Program-made: the position numbers and the translations under genes
The notes under the pieces: generated by a model
Told to the model about the DNA's origin: nothing
Databases searched by the model: none
The model's input: only the letters and a program-made list of their open reading frames with translations
In this document: positions 7,887 to 16,803 of the stretch, piece after piece
Layout: every line of letters begins with the position of its first letter
How positions within the stretch are numbered: the first letter of the stretch is position 1
Source: Thermoproteota archaeon
GTDB taxonomy: Archaea; Thermoproteota; Bathyarchaeia; Bathyarchaeales; Bathycorpusculaceae
DNA length: 24,241 nt
Reading direction: 5' to 3'
Assembly: GCA_012511995.1 (NCBI GenBank)
Contig: JAAZFA010000073.1
Location: forward strand, 1-24,241

Positions 7887-8101
7887 TTCTTTTCCTCTTC
7901 CTCTATTAGATACTTTGCTACTTCTTTAGCCCATTCTCCAGTTAATGAATTTTTCTGAATTTGACACAGGTAATCCTCCCAATTTATCGAAGTAGCTTTC
8001 TGCCATACTCTAAATTTTTCTAAAATACTTGTGTAGGCTTTAAAATGTAAATGGCAAAATTTATTCTCGTATATTTTTCTGCTACAGATAACACATTTCA
8101 C
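7871..8101 (-). CDS. Small CxxC/CxxH zinc-binding protein, unknown function
   Basis: The 76-aa protein opens KCVICSRKIYENKFCHLHF, giving Cys3-x2-Cys6 and Cys16-x2-His19, a compact zinc knuckle. The rest is amphipathic helix with conserved-looking WEDYL and SLTGEWAKEVAKYL segments and an acidic, lysine-rich end. The function is not recognised. The start is GTG, with AAGGAG located within the last codons of topA; the gene starts 1 base after the topA stop and overlaps the OSTC-like gene by 16 bases. This tight packing implies one transcript topA - zinc protein - OSTC-like and coupled translation. Confidence 0.75.
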   Translation of the reverse strand: MKCVICSRKIYENKFCHLHFKAYTSILEKFRVWQKATSINWEDYLCQIQKNSLTGEWAKEVAKYLIEEEEKKCLEK

Positions 8102-8102
8102 T

Positions 8103-10160
8103 TTATTTCTCCTTTGTTGGACATTGAGGATTCAGACATAGTCGCCATGGTGCTCTTTTTTTCAAATATACCGAAACCATGGTTGTGCCACAACTACATA
8201 TGCGAGCAAGGGGTTTTATTATGCCTAATTGAGGCAATGGATAGGTTGTACTGCATTTGTTTTGAAAATAATTAATGCAACCAACAAAACGTTTTTTTGT
8301 TTTCTTAGAAGTTATGATGATTAGTGCTCCTTTACAGTTTGGGCAAGTTCCTATAGTGTTAGATTCCAATCTACTTTGTTGAAGTGCAAAAGATAATTGT
8401 TCACCAATAGAGCCTTCTTCATTTTTTAATTGAGCAGTTATTACTTTTAACCGTTCTATAGCATCAGATATTACGCTATTTTTTGTTTCTTGGCTGCATT
8501 GTATGGCGTCCATCTTGGATTCTAGTGAACGTGTCATATCCGGTGAAACCACAGTAGGGCAGTACTTTTCTAAGACGTCAATGACTTCAAAGCCTAAGTC
8601 GCTTACGGATAGCCTGTCTGTTCCTATTAGATATTTGCGTTCTTTGAGGGTTTCTATGATTGAGGCGCGCGTGGCTTTTGTTCCAATTTCTTCCTTTTCC
8701 ATTTTTTGTAGTAAACTTCTAGGATTATAGCGTTGGGGCGGTAGTGTGAAGTGCTTTTTTAATGTAATCCTTTTTACCTCAAGAATTTGCCCTTCTATTA
8801 ATGTTGGTAACGTATCATCCTTAATTTGTACGTAAGGATGGTATAGGTGGAACCACCCTTCATTGATTGTACGGGCTGCGTTGAAGTAAAAGCAATAGTT
8901 GTTGAGGCTTATGGTTGCTTTGATGTTTTGACGCAAAGCTGGTTCACCAAATACTGCTAGAAACCGTTTTATTATGAAATCCAAGAGGTTTTTCGCTTGT
9001 GTATCTAACGGTTTTTTAGGTAAATTTCCTGTTGGATAGATGGCGGGGTGAGCGGGGTCGTCTTTTTTTCCTTCATTTGGTCTTAAATTAGTTTTATTGA
9101 GCAGTTCATTAGTGAATGTACTGTAAAGCGGTGTTTTACCTATTTTTTTTAGGATGCCTCTATAACTTATTGAAGGTGGCAGTTTTTGACTATTGGTTCT
9201 GGGATAAGAAATCAATGCTTCCAAGTAAAGACGTTGTAGTATGTTAGATGTGTGCATGGGGGTGAAATGGAAGAGCTTGTATGCCTCAATCTGAAGCGTA
9301 CCTAAATCAAATGGCACTGGGGGATTGACGACTGTATTACTGGTGATAATGCCTTCAATTTTAGCAACTTTGGTTTTACATGATTTTTTCAGAGTTGTAG
9401 CTTCTGTTAAGGTTTCTAAATTTTTTTCGTAGGTTACGCTAATTAGGGTGCCATTTATGCTGATTTTAGCTGTTAAGTTCCAGTAGGGAGTGGGGACGAA
9501 GCATCGAATCTCTTTTTCTCTTTTCTCTAAAAATCGAAGTGTTGGTCCTTGAACTCTACCAGTGCTCAAAGTTGCATAATGGCCGCTTGATTTCTTCACA
9601 GCTTGCGTAAGTGCCCTAGAAAGATTAATACCATATAACCAGTCGACTTCATGACGCGTTAATCCTGCTTGAACAGCATCAAAATCTAGCTTAGGTAATA
9701 ATTGACTATATGCCTCTTGCAGATCTTCCTCTGTTAAAGTGGAATATTTCATGCGTTTAGCCTGTAGCTGTTTTTCTCCGCATGCATATTTGAGAATGGT
9801 GTAACCGATTACGCTGCCCTCGATGTCAAAGTCGCAGCCATTAACAAATTCACTTGCATCGTGTGCTAATTCTGATATGACTTTTAACCAAACCCTGATT
9901 CTTGGGTTCCCATTTTTTATTTGATATTTCGGAACCCATTGATAATCAAAAATGGGGTATTTTTCATTTTTTTGTTTGTTTGTAATTGTGTATAGGTGAC
10001 CCAATGCAGGGACTACAACTATGTCGCCATTTCGGTAAGCTTGAAAGTAGGGTACACCACTGGAAAACGATTTTTTAGGTTTTCCTTGTGCATCCAATGC
10101 GGTTGCTATTCGGTTAGCCGCATCTGGTTTTTCAGTAATTATCAACGCGTATTTCTGCAA
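8103..10160 (-). CDS. topA: DNA topoisomerase IA
   Basis: This 685-aa type IA topoisomerase relaxes negatively supercoiled DNA by a single-strand break and a 5'-phosphotyrosine link. The Toprim domain shows ITEKPDAANRIA (Glu10) and the Asp-x-Asp-x-Glu triad DFDIEG at 110-115. The active-site tyrosine is Tyr319 in ISYPRTNSQ. Two cysteine clusters close the protein, CPNC...GC...C and CSCG...CLNPQC, as in archaeal Topo I. There is no helicase domain, so it is not reverse gyrase. The start is TTG; an in-frame TAG lies two codons upstream, so no longer start exists. It heads the minus-strand run to the OSTC-like gene. Confidence 0.94.
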   Translation of the reverse strand: MQKYALIITEKPDAANRIATALDAQGKPKKSFSSGVPYFQAYRNGDIVVVPALGHLYTITNKQKNEKYPIFDYQWVPKYQIKNGNPRIRVWLKVISELAHDASEFVNGCDFDIEGSVIGYTILKYACGEKQLQAKRMKYSTLTEEDLQEAYSQLLPKLDFDAVQAGLTRHEVDWLYGINLSRALTQAVKKSSGHYATLSTGRVQGPTLRFLEKREKEIRCFVPTPYWNLTAKISINGTLISVTYEKNLETLTEATTLKKSCKTKVAKIEGIITSNTVVNPPVPFDLGTLQIEAYKLFHFTPMHTSNILQRLYLEALISYPRTNSQKLPPSISYRGILKKIGKTPLYSTFTNELLNKTNLRPNEGKKDDPAHPAIYPTGNLPKKPLDTQAKNLLDFIIKRFLAVFGEPALRQNIKATISLNNYCFYFNAARTINEGWFHLYHPYVQIKDDTLPTLIEGQILEVKRITLKKHFTLPPQRYNPRSLLQKMEKEEIGTKATRASIIETLKERKYLIGTDRLSVSDLGFEVIDVLEKYCPTVVSPDMTRSLESKMDAIQCSQETKNSVISDAIERLKVITAQLKNEEGSIGEQLSFALQQSRLESNTIGTCPNCKGALIIITSKKTKKRFVGCINYFQNKCSTTYPLPQLGIIKPLARICSCGTTMVSVYLKKRAPWRLCLNPQCPTKEK

Positions 10161-10299
10161 CCGTTTCTAAACCACACACTACTCCACAATTGATTGTTAA
10201 TTAAAAACTTTACAGTGCATTAATAGTCTATTCAATTCTTGAACGCTTTAGCAACCAATAAATACACCGTGGATGATGTAACTGAGAAGGGGAAATTAG

Positions 10300-10470
10300 A
10301 TGCCGGAACGTGTCATTTGTCATGATTGTAAACATGTTTTGTATGAAGGCTCTGAACTTAAACCTCCAGACGAAATAATCCAGAGCTATAGCGGAAAATG
10401 CCCCAAATGTGGTCGAAAACTCTCTTTGTTACCCTTGGGTGTTGAAGTTAAACCCGTAAGTAAACGTTAA
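10300..10470 (+). CDS. 56-aa CxxC...CxxC zinc ribbon protein
   Basis: An ATG at 10300 preceded by GAAGGGG opens a 56-codon frame with a zinc ribbon: Cys7-x2-Cys10 and Cys34-x2-Cys37, the latter in a typical CPKCGRKL knuckle. A lysine-rich tail follows. The compact form suggests a nucleic-acid- or protein-binding accessory factor, but I cannot name it. It does not look like RpoP, whose knuckles and tail differ. The gene lies alone on the plus strand, divergent from topA and followed by T-tracts, so it probably has its own promoter in the 139-base gap upstream. Confidence 0.75.
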   Translation: MPERVICHDCKHVLYEGSELKPPDEIIQSYSGKCPKCGRKLSLLPLGVEVKPVSKR

Positions 10471-10491
10471 AATTCCAAAAATAATACATCC

Positions 10492-10509
10492 TTTTTTCAA
10501 CTGTTTTTT
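10492..10509 (+). terminator. Oligo-T terminator after the zinc ribbon gene
   Basis: Two T6 tracts separated by CAACTG follow the stop codon by about 20 bases. Oligo-T stretches of this kind terminate archaeal transcription without needing a hairpin. Confidence 0.45.
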
Positions 10510-10750
10510 AGCTATAAGTAACATAACTGCCGTTGTATTTATGGCTATTAACAGTCTGTTTCTCTTATTATTTTCTTTATTTATAGTTGAAGCATGTTTC
10601 TTGAGGAATTACTGATAAGCCGTTTTTTTAAATATACTCTTACTAAATAATTCCATTACCCTATTGTTAAGGTTAGTTTTGGAAAGCAATAAATAAATCT
10701 CTCATGTGTAAAATAGTACTAATAACATACATTGGACGAGATGGCTCAAA
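10510..10750 (+). promoter_or_regulatory. Leader region upstream of aglB
   Basis: No gene is visible; the longest ATG frame here is only 18 codons. The best TATA-like element is TTTAAATATA at 10627-10636, about 115 bases before the aglB GTG, which would leave a leader of roughly 90 bases. An ATG at 10741 opens a frame that stops after eight codons, overlapping the aglB GTG at 10751; it may be chance. Confidence 0.3.
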
Positions 10751-13012
10751 GTGGGGGAAACTCTTAGGGACCGACTAGGTAATGGCTTATCTGGTTTTAA
10801 CAGGTTTGGAATACATGTAAGCCATGGTACTATCTTAGCTTATGCTGCATTGATTTTGATTCTCTTTGTCGCATTTACTATCCGTATTTTGCCTCTTCGA
10901 TGGGAAAACCTTGCGATGGGTACCGCTTACCTCAATGAGTTTGATCCCTACTATCAACTTAGCATTACCCAGCATATGATTAACAATGGGTTACTTTCAC
11001 CCTACACCGAACATTGGATTAATACTATGAAGTGGTTCCCTGATGGATTAGACATGTCTACTTCATTGCCCTCGCTACCGATGACAGCAGCTGTACTCTA
11101 CAGTATAGCATCAGTGTTCGGTCAAATCGATTTAATGACTTTCTGCTCAATACTTCCAGCTTTTATAGCTGCAGTCTCATGTTTTATCCTATATTTTGTA
11201 GGAAAAGATATGGGTGGACGAGCAGTCGGTTTATTCTCAGCCTTGTTCCTTGCATTGGCACCATCTTACTTACAGAGAAGCTCGCTAGGCTTTTTTGATA
11301 CAGAAATTCCTGGTGTTCTTGGATTAGTTTTATTCATTTTTCTATTCATGCGTTCTATGGACGGAAATCGTTCACTTAGAGCTTCTTTGCTTTACGCAGT
11401 AGGCGCTGGGCTGTCTTTAGCATACTTCATCGCAGGATGGGGTGCAGCATACTATATTATTGGTTTAGTTTCACTATTCATTTTGGTCTTGGTTCTCTTA
11501 AAGAGATATCAACCAAGAATGCTAGTTAACTATAGCATAATATTCGGTATAGCTTTGATGATTGGAACCAAAGTTCCCTATCTGGGGCTTAGTTACCTTA
11601 CATCAGGCGCTATACTTCCAGTAGGTGCTGTATTTATAGCGTTGATTATAGCGGAATTGCTACGTAATAATATCTCGATAAAAAACAAACTTGTCATGAT
11701 TGTGGGTGCGTTAGTGATTATAGTTGGAGCATTTATCGCTTTATGGCTAACTGGAACACTCAGTAGCCTGGCAGGAAAATTTGTCACTGTATTAAATCCC
11801 TTCATTAGGGCCTCTTCTCCCCTTATCGACTCAGTAGCAGAACAACGAATAACTGCATGGGGTAATCTCTACATAGAACTAGGCATAACCATATTATTCT
11901 TCTTAGTTGGGCTATACTTTACATTACGTAATCCAACCAACCGAAACATATTCCTTCTACTCTTTGCGGGGACCTCGCTATATTTCGCCAGTTCAATGGT
12001 CCGTCTACTAGTACTCTTCGCTCCAGCATTCGCAATGATTGCGGCCATAGGAATAATAAGTACTACTCGACCCTTTTTCAAATTACTTAAAGGGGATCCT
12101 CGAAAGTTAGCAAAATCAAAACGACGAATGCCACGTGTAAGCAAAGAATTCAGTGGAGTTGCAGTACTTCTCATCTTTATGCTATTGGTTTCAAGCTTTG
12201 CTTTCTCGCCACAAACAGGTGGCACTCCAAGAGCAGTCTCTAATGCATACACCCCGACAGCAATTAGCTCTTCCAGCCTTCCAATAGGTGGTGCAGGTCT
12301 CAACGCACCTGTTACTACATGGCTTGACACGGTACAGTGGCTTAATCAAAATGCTCGATCTACCGATGTCACAGTCAGTTGGTGGGACTATGGTAACTGG
12401 TTGAGTGATCTTGGAAACGTGACCACACTTGCCGACAACACAACCGTAAACAGTACAAAGATTGCGGATCTTGGTTTCTTCTTCATGGGCAATGAGAACC
12501 AAAGTTTAGCCCTGATGTCGCAGTATGGACAAGACCGGGTCAAATACGTTGTGGTCTATGAAGTCCTTGCGATAACTGGACAAACAGCAACTGGTTCATT
12601 AGTTGTGGCGCCCGCTGGATTTGGCGATGAAGGCAAATGGGTTTGGATGGCTAGAATTTCGGGGCAAGAACCTAATAGATTCGTCGATAAGGGTCTAATC
12701 AGCGCTTCTGATATGTGGCATAACGAAACCAGTTTTGGACAATCAGGTCAAACTGGCTTTCAATGGAACGATCTAGGCTTAAACAGTACCATCGAAATGG
12801 TGCTCTTCAGCATGCAATCACTGTATGTTGCAAACATTAATTCGCAGGGTACCTACACACTCGAACTCGACCACGCCGCATCGACACCAACATACCTTAG
12901 ACCTATCAAAATTTCTGGTATAGATATTGATCCTCAAACATACGGCGGTCTAATCCCACTCGTGGGTATTTACGAAATCGACTGGGACGCATACAACGCA
13001 GCAAATCCATAG
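10751..13012 (+). CDS. aglB: AglB/STT3 oligosaccharyltransferase catalytic subunit
   Basis: This 753-aa enzyme moves a lipid-linked glycan onto Asn of N-x-S/T sequons on the outer face of the membrane. Catalytic landmarks are the first acidic motif in NEFDPYYQ (Asp65), the second in FFDTEIPG (Asp183, Glu185), the SVAEQ loop at 361-365 (Glu364, equivalent of the SVSE/TIXE motif) and WWDYG at 544-548, which reads the acceptor Ser/Thr. About a dozen membrane segments fill residues 28-480, followed by a soluble C-terminal domain. The GTG start is the first suitable codon in frame. The stop is 14 bases before the DPAGT1-like gene, so the two are very probably cotranscribed. Confidence 0.94.
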   Translation: MGETLRDRLGNGLSGFNRFGIHVSHGTILAYAALILILFVAFTIRILPLRWENLAMGTAYLNEFDPYYQLSITQHMINNGLLSPYTEHWINTMKWFPDGLDMSTSLPSLPMTAAVLYSIASVFGQIDLMTFCSILPAFIAAVSCFILYFVGKDMGGRAVGLFSALFLALAPSYLQRSSLGFFDTEIPGVLGLVLFIFLFMRSMDGNRSLRASLLYAVGAGLSLAYFIAGWGAAYYIIGLVSLFILVLVLLKRYQPRMLVNYSIIFGIALMIGTKVPYLGLSYLTSGAILPVGAVFIALIIAELLRNNISIKNKLVMIVGALVIIVGAFIALWLTGTLSSLAGKFVTVLNPFIRASSPLIDSVAEQRITAWGNLYIELGITILFFLVGLYFTLRNPTNRNIFLLLFAGTSLYFASSMVRLLVLFAPAFAMIAAIGIISTTRPFFKLLKGDPRKLAKSKRRMPRVSKEFSGVAVLLIFMLLVSSFAFSPQTGGTPRAVSNAYTPTAISSSSLPIGGAGLNAPVTTWLDTVQWLNQNARSTDVTVSWWDYGNWLSDLGNVTTLADNTTVNSTKIADLGFFFMGNENQSLALMSQYGQDRVKYVVVYEVLAITGQTATGSLVVAPAGFGDEGKWVWMARISGQEPNRFVDKGLISASDMWHNETSFGQSGQTGFQWNDLGLNSTIEMVLFSMQSLYVANINSQGTYTLELDHAASTPTYLRPIKISGIDIDPQTYGGLIPLVGIYEIDWDAYNAANP

Positions 13013-13026
13013 GATGGGCGTGCTAG

Positions 13027-13890
13027 GTGTTTCCCAAGGTTCCTGATCAACACAAAGTTGGTCGACCCTTAATCCCCAACGGTTTGGGCGTTTTTTACGT
13101 CCTTTTCACCACCGTTTACTTATTACTAGTATATTTTTTACAACAAAGTTCTAACCCTGAGCATGTTTCTGCAGCTTTCACTCTAGCGGCATGTGTTTTG
13201 TTTGGTGGCTTTATGGGTATGATGGATGATTGGATTGACCTAAAATGGCGTTATAAAGCCTTCATGCCCCTAATTGCAGCTTTGCCTCTAATCTACTATG
13301 CGCAGGTTATAAGTGCCCGAACGTCTATTACCCTTCCATTTATTGGTGCCATAGATTTCGGAATTTCTTACTTCTATATAATAATACCCTTGATCGTGAT
13401 GATTGTAACTAATACAGTTAACCAACTTGGCGGTTTAAATGGCTTAGAAACAGTCTGTCCCGCAATAGTCATTACTGGTTTAATGGCTTTCTCGCCTAAT
13501 TGGCTGTTAATGCTTGGACCCCTACTATTCTGGCTAATACTATCAATACTCAATGTCTCCGGAAAAATTTTTGTCGGCAATACTGGGTCATTTGCTATTG
13601 GCATGACTATCGCCTCTTTTGCTGTCATTTCAGACATGAAGGTGAACCTGTTTATCTCAATCTTGCCATTTATTTTCAACAGTTCCATTATTTTATTATC
13701 AGTATTTTTTACACGCAAAAAAGCTGCAGTGTCCTTCGACGGGCAGAAATTATGCTCGGACAATCGGAGGAGTCTTGTAACTATCTTAACATACCATCGA
13801 CCACTAAGTGAACGTATGATCGTTATTGCAATATCTTTAATTGTAGCTTTCTTTACGTTGTTTGGTTTGTTAATACAAGTAATGTCTTAA
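13027..13890 (+). CDS. DPAGT1/Alg7-like polyprenyl-phosphate sugar-1-P transferase
   Basis: The 287-aa membrane protein fits the family that adds GlcNAc-1-P (or related sugar-P) to dolichyl/polyprenyl phosphate, the first step of lipid-linked glycan synthesis. Its motifs look like eukaryotic DPAGT1: KVGRPLIPNGLGV (10-22), MMDDWIDLKWRYK (65-77), NTVNQLGGLNGLE (129-141) and FVGNTGSFAIGM (182-193). Two oddities stand out. The residue normally Asp in FVGDT, a Mg ligand, is Asn185. The usual first membrane helix before the KVGRPLIP loop is absent: an in-frame TAG sits immediately before the GTG start and aglB ends 14 bases upstream. It may be an active variant or a divergent, non-catalytic relative. 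Pairing with aglB strongly supports a role in N-glycosylation. Confidence 0.85.
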   Translation: MFPKVPDQHKVGRPLIPNGLGVFYVLFTTVYLLLVYFLQQSSNPEHVSAAFTLAACVLFGGFMGMMDDWIDLKWRYKAFMPLIAALPLIYYAQVISARTSITLPFIGAIDFGISYFYIIIPLIVMIVTNTVNQLGGLNGLETVCPAIVITGLMAFSPNWLLMLGPLLFWLILSILNVSGKIFVGNTGSFAIGMTIASFAVISDMKVNLFISILPFIFNSSIILLSVFFTRKKAAVSFDGQKLCSDNRRSLVTILTYHRPLSERMIVIAISLIVAFFTLFGLLIQVMS

Positions 13891-13914
13891 GCCATGCTAA
13901 GAGGTATTGCCCGA

Positions 13915-16683
13915 TTATGTGCCTAAGAAACTAGCTAACCGCGTCATGCCGATGATCTCTTCGAAACTTAAACCCAACGCATCAAGTACCTGATCAAATG
14001 TTGACTGCAAATATGCAACGTATTTCTCGACATCTATTTCATTTCTAGAAGCAAGCTCAACAGGTTTAACTCCTGCGTTTCCTTTAGACGATATATTCTG
14101 GCTTCCTGATTTCATGACCTTTACGAAGCTAATTAGGTCGCCTGCGTGAATTTCTTTTCCACTTTCCTGTAGAATTAATGCTGCCTTCACATGTTGCGGT
14201 GTAGTCTTAGTATAACGCGATAAGTCATCACCTAATACAACATGGAATGCTAAGTCGCTGTTTTCCACCCACTCTCGGCGTTTCAACATGTTATACCTTT
14301 CCCGAACGATGGTGGCTATGTCTTTTCTAGCTTTCTCGAAATCTTGAGGGTTCTTAACTTGCGCCAGTCGGGCTTTCATTTGATTAAACGCGTCTTTAAT
14401 AAACAGAGGAATGTGCTTTTTTTTACCAGTCAGACCCTTAACATCTACTGTGCCGTCTTCGAGTACACCTAGATAGTTCTTTTTACGACTACTAAACACT
14501 GCATAGCGATAGGTTTTCTCCATATCTATACCCATTCCTAATTCGTGTTCGGTATAGTTGATGATGTCTTCGATTTGTTTTTTACTTGGATTTTTAAGAA
14601 ACACACTGTCTGTGTCTCCGTATAACACTTGGACACCTATAGAATTAGCATAGCTAAGTATTTGGGTGATACTATAGCGCCCGACTGCTGCAGTTGCTTC
14701 AGCAACTGGTGGGCAATAAAGATCAAAACTGTCAGCTCCAAATACCCCATAACTAGCATTTAAAATAACTTTTAGTGCTCCCTGCGCAATATTGTACCAA
14801 CTACGAAGTTCCGTTGGCAGGGCCTTATCTTTAGCTCGATTCTTATACCACCGCACTCGCAAATCACGCAATGACCCTATGAGCAAGCTTTCTAGCGCCC
14901 TCTTCTCAGTACATACCCAATGTTGCGTATCTGGAATAGTATGTCCATGGCAACCGGGGTGATTGCAGCGGATTGATTGGTAGCCTAGGTTCCAAACTTT
15001 GATAATAGATGGATATAGACTGGGAAAGTCCATAACTGCAACGTTAAAGTGCACGCCTGGTACAGGCTCAACAACTATGGCTCCTTTGTATTTTTTACCC
15101 TTAATTACGGCGGTAGTGCTGGTTTTGCCTTTTTTAGTTAGGATATCTTCAGCATTAGGGATGAGATATCCTTTTTTGCGGTGTTCACGGTGCATGAAGT
15201 TGCGAATCCATCGGCTCACCCCTTGGCGGCTAACATCCTCCATGGGCATAGATGCTATTCGGGTGAGAACCAACATTAATTTCATAGCTGAATCGTTATC
15301 GTGGCTGGTTAGTTTATAGGTTATCTCACTGTCACGAAGGCAGTATGAGGCCAACTCATTGTAGTTTAAGTCGCCGAAAGTTTTTTCAAGGTGAATTTTT
15401 TTGGTACCGATTAAAGCATAACCAACGTCGTCTAAGCTTACATCTTTGTATTTACCGCCATAAGCGTAAATCTGAATTGATCTGTTAAAAAAGAATTTGT
15501 AGAGATCAATATGAATACCAAATCGAAGTAGGCAGACGCGTTTTCCAACTTCAATTGGAATGTCAATTTTACTAAATCCTAAGTTGTAAGCTCGATGTGC
15601 AAGATAGCGAAGGTCAAAGTCGTCGCCGTTGAAAGTTAAGATAAAGGGGTAATCGTTAATAACATCAAAGACTTTTCCAATAAGCTCCTTTTCGGTGTCA
15701 CAAAATTCTACTTCTACACCTTCTACAAGTTGTGGGTCGCCATCTTGCATATCTTCACGTTTTAAGACAAGGACTCTTTTGTCCCCGTCACTACTATATA
15801 TGGAGCAGGCAATGACAGGGCAGGCGCCTTCACGAGCATCGGGCATACGCTTAGCTAGTGGTGAGTAAACCTCGATGTCAATGGCAGCACGACGGAATTC
15901 GGGTGCTGGATACTCAAGGAGCTTAGCCCACATTTCTGCGTAACCGCTTTCCTCTTCTGAACAATCATTAAAGACTTCACGGATTTTGGAAAGGTTACCT
16001 GCGATTGTATTATCACTAACTGAGACGAGATTGCCATTTTTAACTTCATAAATCATTCCTGGCAACAGTTGACGATCAAAAATGTATGATTGATAATACT
16101 TAATTTTTGATTCCCAAATCTTAGCGTTAGTATCTTTAATGTTAACGCCAAAAACATTGGGAAAGTCCTCTGGAATTATATCTCGAATAGTACCACTTGG
16201 TCGACCTCCAATGGCGAGGGGGTCTTTGCATACGATTTTAGTGGCTTCAATTTCTTTATCGTTGAGCGGATCGGTTCTTTTTACCTCCTCAAAATGATCG
16301 AAGCCTTCGTGGTTTTTTACCCTTTCAAATAGTTCCATTTCCTCTTTAGCGATGCTCGTAAGACAATACGGCAGGTGCCCAGTATTATCATACCAAAAGT
16401 GTATCTGTCCTTCTATCGGTTCATATAGTTTTATCACAGCTTTTTTTTGTTTGCCATCATAAGCAGCTGAAACAAAATAGGATGCAGGTAGATTATTTGG
16501 GGCAATCGGTGGAAAAGATCGATATTCTCTTTTTTTGCGTATGACCTGTTTAGCGGGTTTTTCTTCTATTTCCGGTTGCAACTGAGAAAGCGGTTCTACA
16601 GGTTTAGGTGCTTGCGCTAAATCCTCTTTTTTTTCAGAAGGTTTAGCTGGTTGACTAAACCATTTATCTAGTGTACTCGCCAT
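13915..16683 (-). CDS. polB: Family B DNA polymerase
   Basis: This 922-aa replicative-type polymerase has an intact 3'-5' exonuclease and polymerase core. Exo I is AIDIE (Asp269, Glu271), Exo II FNGDDFD (351-357), Exo III YCLRD (447-451). Motif A is MDFPSLYPSII (551-561), motif B includes KVILNASYG (638-646), and motif C is YGDTDS at 688-693. A cysteine-containing insert at 573-591 (CNHPGCHGH...WVC) recalls TACK PolB1 enzymes. The first residues ASTLDKWF resemble a PCNA-binding PIP box lacking the Gln, suggesting clamp binding at the N-terminus, followed by a low-complexity Pro/Glu/Lys linker to about residue 50. No intein interrupts the motifs. The ATG start follows AGGGAAAAATGGG. It converges on the DPAGT1-like gene with a 24-base gap. 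Confidence 0.95.
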   Translation of the reverse strand: MASTLDKWFSQPAKPSEKKEDLAQAPKPVEPLSQLQPEIEEKPAKQVIRKKREYRSFPPIAPNNLPASYFVSAAYDGKQKKAVIKLYEPIEGQIHFWYDNTGHLPYCLTSIAKEEMELFERVKNHEGFDHFEEVKRTDPLNDKEIEATKIVCKDPLAIGGRPSGTIRDIIPEDFPNVFGVNIKDTNAKIWESKIKYYQSYIFDRQLLPGMIYEVKNGNLVSVSDNTIAGNLSKIREVFNDCSEEESGYAEMWAKLLEYPAPEFRRAAIDIEVYSPLAKRMPDAREGACPVIACSIYSSDGDKRVLVLKREDMQDGDPQLVEGVEVEFCDTEKELIGKVFDVINDYPFILTFNGDDFDLRYLAHRAYNLGFSKIDIPIEVGKRVCLLRFGIHIDLYKFFFNRSIQIYAYGGKYKDVSLDDVGYALIGTKKIHLEKTFGDLNYNELASYCLRDSEITYKLTSHDNDSAMKLMLVLTRIASMPMEDVSRQGVSRWIRNFMHREHRKKGYLIPNAEDILTKKGKTSTTAVIKGKKYKGAIVVEPVPGVHFNVAVMDFPSLYPSIIKVWNLGYQSIRCNHPGCHGHTIPDTQHWVCTEKRALESLLIGSLRDLRVRWYKNRAKDKALPTELRSWYNIAQGALKVILNASYGVFGADSFDLYCPPVAEATAAVGRYSITQILSYANSIGVQVLYGDTDSVFLKNPSKKQIEDIINYTEHELGMGIDMEKTYRYAVFSSRKKNYLGVLEDGTVDVKGLTGKKKHIPLFIKDAFNQMKARLAQVKNPQDFEKARKDIATIVRERYNMLKRREWVENSDLAFHVVLGDDLSRYTKTTPQHVKAALILQESGKEIHAGDLISFVKVMKSGSQNISSKGNAGVKPVELASRNEIDVEKYVAYLQSTFDQVLDALGLSFEEIIGMTRLASFLGT

Positions 16684-16751
16684 CCCATTTTTCCCTTGCT
16701 TCAGTATGGTGCATAGAGACTAAAATGTGTAGCTACGATTATACACTGAAT

Positions 16752-16760
16752 CTATAAAAG
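16752..16760 (-). promoter_or_regulatory. Candidate TATA box for polB
   Basis: On the minus strand the sequence reads CTTTTATAG about 70 bases before the polB ATG, giving an expected start of transcription near 16727 and a leader of roughly 45 bases. The upstream sequence is rich in A/T with a CGCCGC block. The match is reasonable but unproven. Confidence 0.4.
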
Positions 16761-16803
16761 TTGATGCGGCGAAAAATTTGTTTGGTAGCGACACTTATTG
16801 TAT

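Noticed and set aside
10270..10287. Box C/D-like GATGATGTAACTGA upstream of the zinc ribbon gene
   Set aside because: The C-like and D-like boxes are only about one base apart, leaving no room for a guide sequence.
11869..12330. 153-aa minus-strand open frame inside aglB
   Set aside because: It is antisense to well-conserved aglB coding sequence and its translation has no recognisable pattern.
13915..16683. Possible intein in PolB because of its 922-aa length
   Set aside because: All polymerase motifs are at normal spacing; the extra length is a low-complexity N-terminus and a cysteine-bearing insert as in TACK PolB1.
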